A stretch of DNA of 18,120 bases from F23-B02 sp963629425 (GCA_963629425.1 CAVGIU010000025.1:1-18120), one strand, 5' to 3'. Positions 6,288 to 14,621 are shown, counted from the first letter of the stretch. The notes: generated by a model not told the origin, from the sequence alone. Numbers and translations are program-made.

Positions 6288-8177
6288 ATGAAGCATAAGG
6301 ATATTCGCCGGCGCAACAAAGTGCGCATCGAGCTTGAGCGCGAGCTGCTGCCGCTCATCATTGCTCTTGCGCTGTTTATCGCGGCCTCGGCAGTCAGCGC
6401 GGCGTATGTCAATCTTCCGAAGTGGCTGACGATTGTTATGGGCATCGTGCCGCCACTCGCGGCGGCATTTACTCCGCTGCGCAAAGCAGTCGAAAAGCTC
6501 ACCGGCGGCAAGGGGCTGTCGTGCGACATGCTGATCGTTCTCGCCTGCATCGGAACAGGCTGCATGCAGAACTTCACCGAGGCGTTTTTCGTTCTCGTCG
6601 CATTTGATGTCGGCAGTTGCTTTGAGCTGCTCTTCGCCGGCAAGAACCGCAAACGCACGCCGTACCTTGCCTATCTTCGTCCCGAGTACGTCGCCGTCGA
6701 GCAGGACGGGAAAATGAACAGGGTCGATCCGGACCGCATCCGCCCCGGAACGGTCATGACCGTCGGCAAAAACGAGCTTATCCCGCTTGACGGCATAGTC
6801 GTCGACGGCACAAGCTCGGTCGATGCCTCGGCCTACACGGGCGAGCGCGAGCCCATCGACGTGGGTGTCGGCAATAAGGTCGTCTCCGGCTGCGTAAACC
6901 TCGGCTCAACGCTGAAAATACGCGTCACGGGACTTTATGGTAACTCAACGCTCATGCGCACGGCCGAGCTCGTCGAGAGCGCACCGAAGAGCGTTTCAAA
7001 GCGCGAAAAGCGCTTTGCGCGCATATCGCGGTTTTTTACGCCGATCGTCATTTTCCTCGCCATAGCACTGGCGGTCGTGCCGTCGATCATAACGGGCGAC
7101 TGGCTTGACTGGACGCACAGAGCGCTCATATTCCTCGCCTCAGCCTCGTTATCCGCGCCGCTCACGGCAGCCTCAATGGCGTATTTTGCGGGTCTGAGCA
7201 GAGCCGTAGAGCACGGCATCATCATCCGCGGCAAGAGCGAGCTTGAGCGCCTCGCCGCCTCGGCGACGGTCGTTATGGACAAGACCGGCACGGTGACCGA
7301 GGGCAGCTTTTCCGTCACGGGCGTCGAGCCCAAGGGCATAAGCAGCGCAGACCTCGTATCGCTCGCCGCGGCAGCCGAGTGCTATTCAAATCACCCGATC
7401 GCCCTGTCGCTGCGCAGAGCAAGCACGACGCACATTGACCCCGAGCACGTCACAAACGTGCGCGAGCTCGCCGGACGCGGCGTCGAGGCCGACGTATACG
7501 GCCGCAGGGTGCTCGTCGGAAACACGGCGCTCATGAACACAAACGGCATAAAATGTGACCGTACCGACAGGCATCTGTCCGTCGTGCACGTCGCGGCCGG
7601 AGGTATATACTACGGATATATAATCATCGACGACAGAGTCAAGGACGGTGCCAAGGACGCAGTGCGCGAGCTGTACGACGCAGGTATAGAAAAGGCGGTG
7701 CTCTTAACGGGTGACACCGACCGCGTCGGCAAGGCCGTCGGACGCGCCCTCGGCGTGTCCGACGTCATGACGGAGCTTTCGCCCGATGACAAGGTCGTCG
7801 CCTTAAGCGAGCTTCTGCGCGAGAAGCACACCGGCAAGCTCGCGTTCGTGGGCGACGCGCTCAGCGACGCGGCGGTGCTCAGACGCGCGGACGTCGGCGT
7901 TGCAATGGGCGCACTGAGCGCCGAGGCCGCCGCTTCAAAATCCGGCATACTCATCATGAGCGACGATATCCGCAAGCTCCCGCTGGCCATGCGAATATGC
8001 AAAAAAACGAGCAAAACGGTTCGTCTGAGCTTTCTGCTCGCGGCGCTTATAAAGCTCGCTGTTTTGCTGCTGGCCGCATTCGGCAGCATCGGCATGATCG
8101 CCGCCGTCTGCGCGGACACTCTCGTTTTCATGTCGGCGGTCATCGCCGCCTTCAGAATTTGTAAGGTAACTATATGA
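6288..8177 (+). CDS. Divergent P1B-like heavy-metal P-type ATPase
   Basis: A 629-residue P-type ATPase, probably a cation exporter in the cell membrane. Core motifs: actuator TGE at 184-186, phosphorylated D331 in DKTGT, P1B-type HP motif at 369-370 (SNHPIA), TGD at 474-476 and the hinge at 522-527. It has no N-terminal metal-binding domain; a short Lys/Arg-rich segment comes before the first helix. Two core sites deviate. Aligning AGLSRAVEHGIIIRG to the helix after CPC puts Ser-Leu-Ser (287-289) where CPC is expected, with a proline two residues later. The GDGxND hinge reads GDALSD, keeping both Asp but losing Asn. Metal specificity is therefore unpredictable. The start is ATG 6288, with TGGAGG 7 nt upstream. 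It overlaps the next gene by 4 nt (ATGA). Confidence 0.9.
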   Translation: MKHKDIRRRNKVRIELERELLPLIIALALFIAASAVSAAYVNLPKWLTIVMGIVPPLAAAFTPLRKAVEKLTGGKGLSCDMLIVLACIGTGCMQNFTEAFFVLVAFDVGSCFELLFAGKNRKRTPYLAYLRPEYVAVEQDGKMNRVDPDRIRPGTVMTVGKNELIPLDGIVVDGTSSVDASAYTGEREPIDVGVGNKVVSGCVNLGSTLKIRVTGLYGNSTLMRTAELVESAPKSVSKREKRFARISRFFTPIVIFLAIALAVVPSIITGDWLDWTHRALIFLASASLSAPLTAASMAYFAGLSRAVEHGIIIRGKSELERLAASATVVMDKTGTVTEGSFSVTGVEPKGISSADLVSLAAAAECYSNHPIALSLRRASTTHIDPEHVTNVRELAGRGVEADVYGRRVLVGNTALMNTNGIKCDRTDRHLSVVHVAAGGIYYGYIIIDDRVKDGAKDAVRELYDAGIEKAVLLTGDTDRVGKAVGRALGVSDVMTELSPDDKVVALSELLREKHTGKLAFVGDALSDAAVLRRADVGVAMGALSAEAAASKSGILIMSDDIRKLPLAMRICKKTSKTVRLSFLLAALIKLAVLLLAAFGSIGMIAAVCADTLVFMSAVIAAFRICKVTI

Positions 8178-8746
8178 ATACATACGATTTTGACAAAACG
8201 ATATTTTACCCCGACTCCTCGATGACCTTCGTGCTGTGGTACATGCGCCGCCACCCGCTGATCTTTCTGCTGTGGGCGCCGAGAATGGCTGTTATCGTGC
8301 CTCTGTACCTGCTGAAAATTATCCCGAAGGAGACGCTCAAGGAGCACATATTCAGCTTCGTGCGCCGCATCGGCGATATCGACGCGGTCCTCAAGGTCTA
8401 TTGGGACGAGCACGAGAGCCGGATAGCCCCGTGGTACCGCGCGCAGCACAGTAAGGACGATATCGTCATTTCAGCATCGCCGGAGTTTGTCGTAAAGCCC
8501 ATGACGGACAGACTGGGCATTGAGCTGATCGCCTCGCCCATGGATAAGCGCACGGGCAAAATGTACGGCAAGAACTGCCACGGTGAGGAGAAGGTGCGCA
8601 GGTTTTACGAGGCGCATCCCGGCGCGGTGACCGAGGCGTTTTACTCCGACTCTCTGTCCGACGCGCCGATGGCGCGCATCGCGCAGAAGGCCTATCTCAT
8701 CGTCAACAAGGGGCAGACTCCCGTTCCTTGGCCGGAAGCAAAATAA
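8174..8746 (+). CDS. HAD-IB family phosphatase with N-terminal hydrophobic segment
   Basis: A 190-residue HAD-superfamily phosphatase of the phosphoserine-phosphatase-like subclass IB. All motifs are visible: nucleophile motif DFDKT (5-9), motif II Ser in ISASPEF, the Lys of GKNCHGEEKV, and the metal-binding YSDSLSDAPM. Residues about 18-50 are rich in Leu/Ile/Trp/Pro, including two hydrophobic stretches; this cap region may contact membrane or lipid. The substrate is unknown; related proteins are annotated only as HAD-IB hydrolases. The ATG overlaps the ATPase stop by 4 nt, so the two are almost certainly translated together. Whether the phosphatase acts on the ATPase pathway is open. No close terminator follows directly: the first hairpin (8748-8768) lacks a U tract on this strand, and the second (8903-8944) has one. 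Confidence 0.9.
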   Translation: MNTYDFDKTIFYPDSSMTFVLWYMRRHPLIFLLWAPRMAVIVPLYLLKIIPKETLKEHIFSFVRRIGDIDAVLKVYWDEHESRIAPWYRAQHSKDDIVISASPEFVVKPMTDRLGIELIASPMDKRTGKMYGKNCHGEEKVRRFYEAHPGAVTEAFYSDSLSDAPMARIAQKAYLIVNKGQTPVPWPEAK

Positions 8747-8798
8747 AGCGACTGCCCAAGGCAGTCGCCATAATGAGCACAGAGTTATCGGAAGTCAC
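8703..8798 (-). CDS. Possible 31-residue small ORF, holin-like-toxin-like start, with hairpin-masked ribosome site
   Basis: On the minus strand a full AGGAGG (8813-8808) lies 9 nt before a GTG (8798) that opens a 31-residue frame starting MTSDNSVLIMATALG. This weakly recalls the MT..(S/A)L.LM(I/A) start of Firmicute holin-like toxins. The ribosome site sits in a 7-bp hairpin (8806-8812 with 8818-8824, loop TTTGC on the plus strand), which could keep it closed. A second AGGAGG lies upstream at 8837-8832. Oddly, a minus-strand terminator hairpin (8768-8748, then TTTATTTT) falls inside the frame, so a transcript ending there would lack a stop codon. The frame also overlaps the end of the HAD gene. 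It may be a decayed small toxin gene, a small RNA, or nothing. Confidence 0.25.
   Translation of the reverse strand: MTSDNSVLIMATALGSRFILLPAKERESAPC
8740..8768 (-). terminator. Minus-strand terminator-like hairpin after the HAD gene
   Basis: A perfect 9-bp stem (8748-8756 with 8760-8768) with a 3-base loop. Read on the minus strand it is followed by TTTATTTT; on the plus strand no U tract follows. It can end minus-strand transcripts from the deacetylase operon or a small RNA. Confidence 0.6.
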
Positions 8799-8902
8799 AT
8801 TGCCTCACCTCCTTTGCGGAGATGTAGCTAACCTCCTGACGCTGTGCAGCGCCCACACCTTTCGGTATAGACAGATTATCACATATAACGCCATAATGCA
8901 TA

Positions 8903-8944
8903 ACCCCCTGTGCATATTCACAACTGCACAGGGGGTCGTTTTTT
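8903..8944 (+). terminator. Terminator of the ATPase/HAD operon
   Basis: A perfect 12-bp stem (8903-8914 with 8925-8936) with a 10-base loop, followed by CG and six T (8939-8944). The T run touches the stop codon of the convergent deacetylase gene. Confidence 0.85.
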
Positions 8945-10440
8945 CATATTGCAAGATCGAGCATGCGGCATATCATGACTGCTGCCTGAGCGCGGGTCGC
9001 ACCGCTGTTCGGCAGAAGCATGCCGCCGTCTCCGCCCTTGATTATGCCCAGCGCACATACGGCGTTTATCTCGTCTTTCATGCTCCCGGGCACATCGCCC
9101 GCATCGGGGAAGCCTGACAGCACTTCGCCCGATCCTGTGAGATCCTTGCCGGTCGAGCTGAGATAGCGGGCTATCATGCAGCCGAGCTCAGCGCGGCTGA
9201 CGTTCCTGTCCGGGCGGACTGTACCGTCGCCATAGCCTTTGAGTATGCCGTTTTCATATGCCCAGGAAAGTGCGTCGCGGCTCCAGCTCCCGGCTTCGGG
9301 CGCATCGGAAAACGGGAGCTCTCCTCCGGTCTCCGCTTCGCCGGACACGCGGTAAAGCACAGTCGCAAGCATCGCTCGCGTGAGGCTCGAGCCCGGTGAG
9401 AATACATTTTTTGCAACACCCTTGAATATGCCGTCGGAAACAGTGCGGTCAACTTCGTTATAGAACCAGTCGCCGGGATAGACATCCGCAAACAGGTTGC
9501 CGCGCGCAGAATAGACCATGCGCGTTTCGGCAGAGCGCAGACCGTTCCATTTGACGACCGTCAGCGCACGGATAACGCTGTTTGCGGGAACGGAAAACGA
9601 TCCCGTATATTTGATCGAATTCTTCGGAGTCGGCATGCTTCCGTCAAGCGTGTAGTAAACGCTGCCGCGGCTGTCGCCCGAAATGCTTATAAGGCCGTTC
9701 TCCTCGCTCACGACGGGCTGCGCAAGCGCTGCTGCGGTACCGTTTTTACCGGGGTAAGCGCTAAAATATATCTTGCCGTTTTCGAGGCTCACGCCGCGGC
9801 GCATGAACATTTCGCTCAGCGTCACGAACTTATAGCCGCGCGCACGGAGCGTGTCAATGGCGCGCAGAGCGGCAGTGACCGAGCTTGCATGCGTATCATG
9901 CAGCAGGGCTATCGAGCCGTCCTTGGCCTGCTTTATAAATTCACGGTATACGGAGTCTGCGTTATTCGTTTTCCAGTCGTATGTGTCCATCGACCAGAAA
10001 AAGCACGGCGTGTTCGATGCCTTGAGGGTGCGCTGATTATAGTCGCCGTAGGGCGGACGGAGCATGTAGCTGAAGTCCTGCCCGATGGCCTTATCAAGGA
10101 TCGCATCGGTCATTTGCAGCTGCTGCTTTATCTGCGCGTCCGTTTTTTTCGTCATCTGCGGATGATCATAGGTGTGGCTCGCTATCTCGTGGCCGTCCTC
10201 CCATGCGCGCTTTACGAGCTCCGGACTGCGCTCGGCCATTTCTCCGACAAAGAAAAACGTGCAGTGCACGCCCCGCGCCTTGAGCCCGTCGAGGAGCCTT
10301 GCGGTATTCTGAGATGAAGGGCCGTCGTCAAAGGTCAGTGCAATGAGCTTGTCCCCGTCGGCCTGTGCCGGTACGGGCATAATGCCGGCAAGCATCAGCA
10401 CCGCCAAAAATGCCGCCGCAAGTTTTCTGAATCTTTTCAT
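8944..10440 (-). CDS. SLH-anchored secreted polysaccharide deacetylase
   Basis: A 498-residue exported enzyme that removes acetyl groups from a glycan, probably peptidoglycan or a wall polysaccharide. Residues 1-27 are a signal peptide ending AQA. The NodB domain (about 30-215) carries all metal and catalytic motifs: TFDDGP (36-41), H89 and H93 in SHTYDH, RPPYG (128-132) and LLHDTH (179-184). A chitobiase C-terminal-like beta domain follows at about 250-305 (VYYTLDGSMPTP). Three SLH repeats (about 316-366, 377-428, 443-493) should bind secondary wall polymer. The ATG lies 3 nt after the DHHW gene stop; the ribosome site is weak (GGGA), so coupling with the upstream gene is likely. As last gene of the envelope cluster it probably acts on the polymer its neighbours acylate. 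Confidence 0.95.
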   Translation of the reverse strand: MKRFRKLAAAFLAVLMLAGIMPVPAQADGDKLIALTFDDGPSSQNTARLLDGLKARGVHCTFFFVGEMAERSPELVKRAWEDGHEIASHTYDHPQMTKKTDAQIKQQLQMTDAILDKAIGQDFSYMLRPPYGDYNQRTLKASNTPCFFWSMDTYDWKTNNADSVYREFIKQAKDGSIALLHDTHASSVTAALRAIDTLRARGYKFVTLSEMFMRRGVSLENGKIYFSAYPGKNGTAAALAQPVVSEENGLISISGDSRGSVYYTLDGSMPTPKNSIKYTGSFSVPANSVIRALTVVKWNGLRSAETRMVYSARGNLFADVYPGDWFYNEVDRTVSDGIFKGVAKNVFSPGSSLTRAMLATVLYRVSGEAETGGELPFSDAPEAGSWSRDALSWAYENGILKGYGDGTVRPDRNVSRAELGCMIARYLSSTGKDLTGSGEVLSGFPDAGDVPGSMKDEINAVCALGIIKGGDGGMLLPNSGATRAQAAVMICRMLDLAI

Positions 10441-10443
10441 TTT

Positions 10444-11544
10444 TCAAAATCCCAGCTTGACCATATTCTTGTCGTTTGCAAAGCTGCTCATTTCGCACAC
10501 GAAGAGGATCTCCGAAACGCTCTTCTCCTCGATCAGCTGCTGAGCCGAGCCCATGTAATAGCGCAGATCGAGCATGATGATATTCTCGTAATCGGCCGTG
10601 AGGAAGGGGATGAGGCTGTTTGCAAACGAGTCTTTAATGATAAGCAGCGTTTTCCCGTTATTGCAGCCGCCGGTTATCGTCGTTTCGCCGTAGTTTCCGC
10701 CGAAAAAGACCTTATATTTATCCTTTTCCCCGGCAGCGGACATATCGTAAAGCGGGATATCCTTCCCGTCGGCCGTGACGCTTACACTATCCGAGATCTT
10801 CGAGATACAGACATCGTCGGGCTTTGCCGCGGAGTCGAGGGTCTTGGAGTAGGTCGTGCCGAGGAAATTCTCCGAAAAGAGCTCGGGAGATGCGTCATAC
10901 TTCCCGTCCGGCAGGAACGTTTTATACGCCGTGTGTGCACCGTACCACGTCCAGTGGTGGTCGGTGCGGTAATACACCTGCTGCGAGGCTTTGGCGTCCG
11001 TGAGCGCCGCGTACAGGTCGGGAAAGCTCACGTCGGGCAGCGCGGACTTCACCGTCTCGTACAGCTTCTGCGCATCGTACATCTGCGCATGCTTAGGGAG
11101 CTTATCGCCCATGACGGTACCCGTCGCGGGAACGAGGAGCATTGTCGCCGGAATGTCCTTATTGGCGTCTAAAAAGTCCGAAACGAGCATGAGATTGCGG
11201 CGAAGATTCGTTTCATCGACGCTGTCGGGCGTTATCTTTTCCATGTAATAGCCGTCCTCGCCGAGGTATGCGCCGCCGATGTCCTTAAAGCCGAGGAGCT
11301 TTTTTACATCCGTTCCGAGCCCCGTCCACGTGTCGCGCGCGGGGAACTGGTCGGAGATATAATCGGTTATCTTATCCTGAAAGCTGCCGTCAAGTATGGC
11401 ACTCATCGTGAGCTTCGGCGCAGTTTGCAGCATGCGGTTCTCGTTATCGGAAAATGTTTTATCCTCACCGGCAAAGACCAGCACGGAAGGCAGGATTATA
11501 ACAGTCAAAAACAGCGCGATAAGCGCGATATGGAATTTTTTCAT
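10444..11544 (-). CDS. DHHW-motif AlgJ/AlgX-like O-acetylation protein
   Basis: A 366-residue membrane-anchored extracytoplasmic protein: one N-terminal helix (about 5-25), the rest outside. The DHHW motif is at 195-198 (YYRTDHHWTW), with a later KDSFANSLIPFL block holding the likely nucleophile Ser. This arrangement is that of SGNH-like AlgJ/AlgX/DltD-type proteins, which take acyl groups from an MBOAT partner and place them on a polysaccharide. The MBOAT gene is immediately upstream, supporting that role. I chose ATG 11544, with AGAGGTGA just upstream; GTG 11553 in the same frame overlaps the ribosome site. It is followed 3 nt later by the deacetylase gene. The acyl group is presumed to be acetyl, but the sequence does not prove it. 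Confidence 0.9.
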   Translation of the reverse strand: MKKFHIALIALFLTVIILPSVLVFAGEDKTFSDNENRMLQTAPKLTMSAILDGSFQDKITDYISDQFPARDTWTGLGTDVKKLLGFKDIGGAYLGEDGYYMEKITPDSVDETNLRRNLMLVSDFLDANKDIPATMLLVPATGTVMGDKLPKHAQMYDAQKLYETVKSALPDVSFPDLYAALTDAKASQQVYYRTDHHWTWYGAHTAYKTFLPDGKYDASPELFSENFLGTTYSKTLDSAAKPDDVCISKISDSVSVTADGKDIPLYDMSAAGEKDKYKVFFGGNYGETTITGGCNNGKTLLIIKDSFANSLIPFLTADYENIIMLDLRYYMGSAQQLIEEKSVSEILFVCEMSSFANDKNMVKLGF

Positions 11545-11556
11545 CACGCTCACCTC

Positions 11557-12957
11557 TTAAAATCTGAAATAAAGGAAGGGATTATAGCTGTCGCCGATGA
11601 GGAAGATAAAGCTCAGCGACAGAAGCGCCAAAGCGAGAACGCTCTTCACGGTGAAGGCTGCTTTTTCGTTCATTTTACCCGTCGCGGTTAAAAACAGGCG
11701 CTTGGGAATCTCTGTGGACGCAACGCAGCAGATAATTATGAGCGCAGCCTTGGTCAGGAGCGTGTACACATCCATACCGCCGAGCGCGCCGTTTGCTCCG
11801 AACATCGAGCCGAGGTACGGCAAAAGTACGCTCACATCGTCGCTTGCGAAGATGACCCAGCCGATGACGATCAGCAGCAGCGCATACACATGGCGGAAAA
11901 ACTTCGGCAGCTTATCCAGCGCCTTGAGCAGGAACAGCTTTTCGATAAACAGTATCACGAAATAATACAGACCCCACATGACGAAGTTCCAGCCCGCGCC
12001 GTGCCAAAAGCCGGTGAGCGACCAAACTATCAGCAGGTTCAGTGCCTGACGGGCAAGGCCGCGGCGGTTGCCGCCGAGGGGGATGTAGAGATATTCCTTG
12101 AACCATGTGCTCAGGGTGATGTGCCACCTGCGCCAGAAGTCGGTTATCGAGACCGATTCATACGGATAGCGGAAGTTTTCGGGGAATTTGAAGCCGAACA
12201 TCCTGCCGAGACCGATGGCCATATCCGAGTAGCCGGAGAAGTCAAAGTAAATCTGGAAGGTGAAGGCCACCGCTCCCGTCCATGCCATAAGAGCCGAAAC
12301 GTCGCCGCCGAGAGCATATATATCCGTCCACACCGCACCCATCTGGTTTGCAAGCAGCACCTTTTTGCCGAGACCGACGACAAAGCGCATGATGCCCTCT
12401 GAAAAATCGGCGGTCGTTACGCTGCGCTCGGCCAGCTGATCCTGAACGTCGGCATAGCGAACGATAGGCCCCGCGATGAGCTGCGGGAACATGGTTATGT
12501 ACATGCCGAAGTCGATGAGGTTTCGCTGAACGCGGACATCGTCGCGGTAAATATCGATGGTGTAGCTCATCGCCTGGAAGGTGTAGAACGAAATGCCTAT
12601 CGGCAGGGCGATATTGAGAAGATCAAAGCCCGCACCGAACGCAGAGTTCAGATTTGTTATGACAAAGTCCGTATATTTAAACACACTCAGAAGCCCAAGG
12701 TCGATAACGACCGAGAGAACGAGCAGGAGCTTAAGGCGCTTTTTGTTCGCACGGTGCTTATCCATCAGCAAACCGAAGACGTAGTTTATCAGGATGGAGA
12801 ATATCATCAGGAAAACGTACTTCGGCTCGCCCCATGCGTAGAATATGAGGCTGACTATCAGCAGGAACAGATTCTTCCCCTTCTTCGGGCAGATATAATA
12901 GCCCAACAGGACAAGGGGCAAATAAACGCATAGAAATATCGTACTGCTGAATACCAT
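11557..12957 (-). CDS. MBOAT-family O-acyltransferase (AlgI/PatA/DltB-like)
   Basis: A 466-residue polytopic membrane protein of the MBOAT family, which moves acyl groups across the membrane for O-acylation of exopolysaccharide or wall polymers. Family hallmarks: the N-terminal FYAWGEPKYVFLM block, PQLIAGPIVRY (158-168), DFWRRWHITLSTWFKEYLYI (about 273-292, H279) and the invariant LTGFWHGAGWNFV (H319). About ten or more hydrophobic helices are evident. Length matches AlgI-type proteins. The start is ATG 12957, with GGAG 8 nt upstream, just past the lipoprotein stop (13-nt gap). Paired with the DHHW protein downstream, it most likely forms the membrane channel and donor half of an acylation machine. 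The acyl donor is unknown. Confidence 0.95.
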   Translation of the reverse strand: MVFSSTIFLCVYLPLVLLGYYICPKKGKNLFLLIVSLIFYAWGEPKYVFLMIFSILINYVFGLLMDKHRANKKRLKLLLVLSVVIDLGLLSVFKYTDFVITNLNSAFGAGFDLLNIALPIGISFYTFQAMSYTIDIYRDDVRVQRNLIDFGMYITMFPQLIAGPIVRYADVQDQLAERSVTTADFSEGIMRFVVGLGKKVLLANQMGAVWTDIYALGGDVSALMAWTGAVAFTFQIYFDFSGYSDMAIGLGRMFGFKFPENFRYPYESVSITDFWRRWHITLSTWFKEYLYIPLGGNRRGLARQALNLLIVWSLTGFWHGAGWNFVMWGLYYFVILFIEKLFLLKALDKLPKFFRHVYALLLIVIGWVIFASDDVSVLLPYLGSMFGANGALGGMDVYTLLTKAALIIICCVASTEIPKRLFLTATGKMNEKAAFTVKSVLALALLSLSFIFLIGDSYNPFLYFRF

Positions 12958-12970
12958 TTAAGTTTCTCCG

Positions 12971-13450
12971 TTACTTAGTAAATTCTTTAAACGCCGTCTC
13001 AATGTTGTCAGGCGAATCGCACATGATGAGCAGGACGCAGTCGCCTATTGTCTCGACCTTTGCGTTTGATGCCCTGTCGACCTGCGCAGGTTCATAGGTC
13101 TTATACATCCGGACGCGCGTCTGAACATGATCTCTGAGGCTTTCCTCCATCGCGGCAGCGTCCGATTTATCCTTCAGCTGCACGACGGCTATCTCATAGG
13201 CCATGCCGTCGGCCGCGTACGCGAGGAAAAAGCCATGAATTTTATTATACTCCAAATCGGATATGTATGAAAAGGCTTTTTCGGCATTTTCATCCCAACT
13301 GCCCGAAATTTTCATCTCAGGCAGGCTCTTATCGGCCTCTACCATGCTCTTTTGAAGCTCGTACATGTCGATGCTTTGGGTCTTATTGCCGCAGGCGCAC
13401 AGGGAAAGGCACATTGCCGCGGCGCAGATGAGACAAATTATTCTTTTCAT
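12971..13450 (-). CDS. DUF4358-type small lipoprotein
   Basis: A 159-residue exported lipoprotein. Residues 1-20 are a lipoprotein signal with a lipobox ending LCAC before Gly, so the mature N-terminal Cys would be lipid-anchored on the outer face of the membrane. The remainder (IDMYELQKSMVEADKSLPEMK, then a hydrophobic EIAVVQLKDKSDAAAMEESL core and IGDCVLLIMCDSPDNIETAF near the end) fits DUF4358, a Firmicute lipoprotein family of unknown role. I recall that family next to MBOAT/DHHW genes, so a helper role in surface acylation is a fair inference. The ATG overlaps the transglutaminase-like gene stop by 4 nt (ATGA). Confidence 0.8.
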   Translation of the reverse strand: MKRIICLICAAAMCLSLCACGNKTQSIDMYELQKSMVEADKSLPEMKISGSWDENAEKAFSYISDLEYNKIHGFFLAYAADGMAYEIAVVQLKDKSDAAAMEESLRDHVQTRVRMYKTYEPAQVDRASNAKVETIGDCVLLIMCDSPDNIETAFKEFTK

Positions 13451-14571
13451 CGGTTTATCACCGTCTTTCCGTCGCAGCCGATGACGGCGTTCGCAGTGTC
13501 ACTGCCGTCGGAGATATCGCCGAAGGCCTTGTTTACGGCCTCGTCTATCTTTTGCTGCGTCTCGGCATCGATATCGACATTGTCATCGGGGTCTACTATA
13601 TCGTCATTCGCGTAGCTCAGGTACACACAGAAGATATTCTCATCCTCCGCCTCGAGCCAGCTCCAGCTCATGCCGACGCACTTGTCGCTGTTAATCACAG
13701 CCGCATTCTGGATCTGATTCATTATGGTCTCAAGGATCGAATATGTATCATCGCTTATATCCTTGCCGAGATCGAAGCTCGCAACGCCGCTCTCGGAGTC
13801 GATAGCCGCGCGCACCTGCTCGGGGATGCTGTAGACGTCCCTGCACTCGACCTTGTTTATGTAAGCGTAATTATACTTATAGCCGTCGGCCGCGGGGAAG
13901 AAGTCGGTGTTCCACTCCTGCATATCCATCATTGCGGTGTCGTTGAGGTTAAAGTGCGAAAAGTCACCGGAGCCCGCATCGAAATAGATATCGGTGTGAT
14001 ACCACTCACCGTCGAGCTTCACGAGGTCCCAGGAATGCGAGAGGTACGAATCGTGCACGACCATACACTCTATGTCCATCATCTGCATGAAGAGCCTGAA
14101 GGTCGTAGCATAGCCGACGCAGACGGCCTTGTGGGTCTGCAATACGCCGTGGGGATTATCGACGACGAGGTCGTTCTCGTCGGGGATAACGGCCAGCGAG
14201 CCGTCATCAAAGCCGATATTCGCTGTCATCCATTCGTAAACGGCAAGCTCCTTTTCATAGTCGCTCATGCCGTCGGTTATAATCTCGTCGAGCACGCTCT
14301 TTGCCATATCGAGCGTTTCCTTGTCTGCATCCGAAAGCTTTGAAGCATCGCCCGACTTATAAGCGTCGGATATCTGCGTTGTCGCCCTTATGACGTAGTC
14401 GCTGTCTATGGTCACGTCATTTTCCTGCGCTACGTCCTCGGGATCGTCCGTGCCCGCAACGTCCTCGAGCGCCTTGACCTTCAGTATCGTGAATATGTTC
14501 AGCGCCAGCAGCAAAACCAGCATCACCGGCGTTACGACATACATTATCCTTATAAGCTTTCTCTTTTTCAC
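13447..14571 (-). CDS. Membrane-anchored transglutaminase-like protein
   Basis: A 374-residue protein with an N-terminal membrane helix (about 8-31) after a KKRKLIR start, and an acidic extracytoplasmic part. The transglutaminase-like core carries the Cys-His-Asp triad: C151 in HKAVCVGYATTF, H179 in LSHSWDLV, D194 in YHTDIYFD. Such proteins in Firmicutes are usually proteases or amide-bond-modifying enzymes, not true transglutaminases; the substrate is unknown. The start is GTG 14571, with GGGAG 8 nt upstream. It is first in the envelope operon and overlaps the lipoprotein gene by 4 nt. The C-terminal part (about 240-374) is not assigned. A promoter with good consensus lies about 80 bases upstream. 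Confidence 0.87.
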   Translation of the reverse strand: MKKRKLIRIMYVVTPVMLVLLLALNIFTILKVKALEDVAGTDDPEDVAQENDVTIDSDYVIRATTQISDAYKSGDASKLSDADKETLDMAKSVLDEIITDGMSDYEKELAVYEWMTANIGFDDGSLAVIPDENDLVVDNPHGVLQTHKAVCVGYATTFRLFMQMMDIECMVVHDSYLSHSWDLVKLDGEWYHTDIYFDAGSGDFSHFNLNDTAMMDMQEWNTDFFPAADGYKYNYAYINKVECRDVYSIPEQVRAAIDSESGVASFDLGKDISDDTYSILETIMNQIQNAAVINSDKCVGMSWSWLEAEDENIFCVYLSYANDDIVDPDDNVDIDAETQQKIDEAVNKAFGDISDGSDTANAVIGCDGKTVINR

Positions 14572-14621
14572 GAAAACAGCTCCCTTCAGATATTAATACG
14601 TTTTAAAACGAAAAAAGTTCC

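Noticed and set aside
8748..8768. Plus-strand terminator right after the HAD gene
   Set aside because: The stem is good, but no U tract follows on the plus strand; the U tract is on the minus strand, so it was assigned there.
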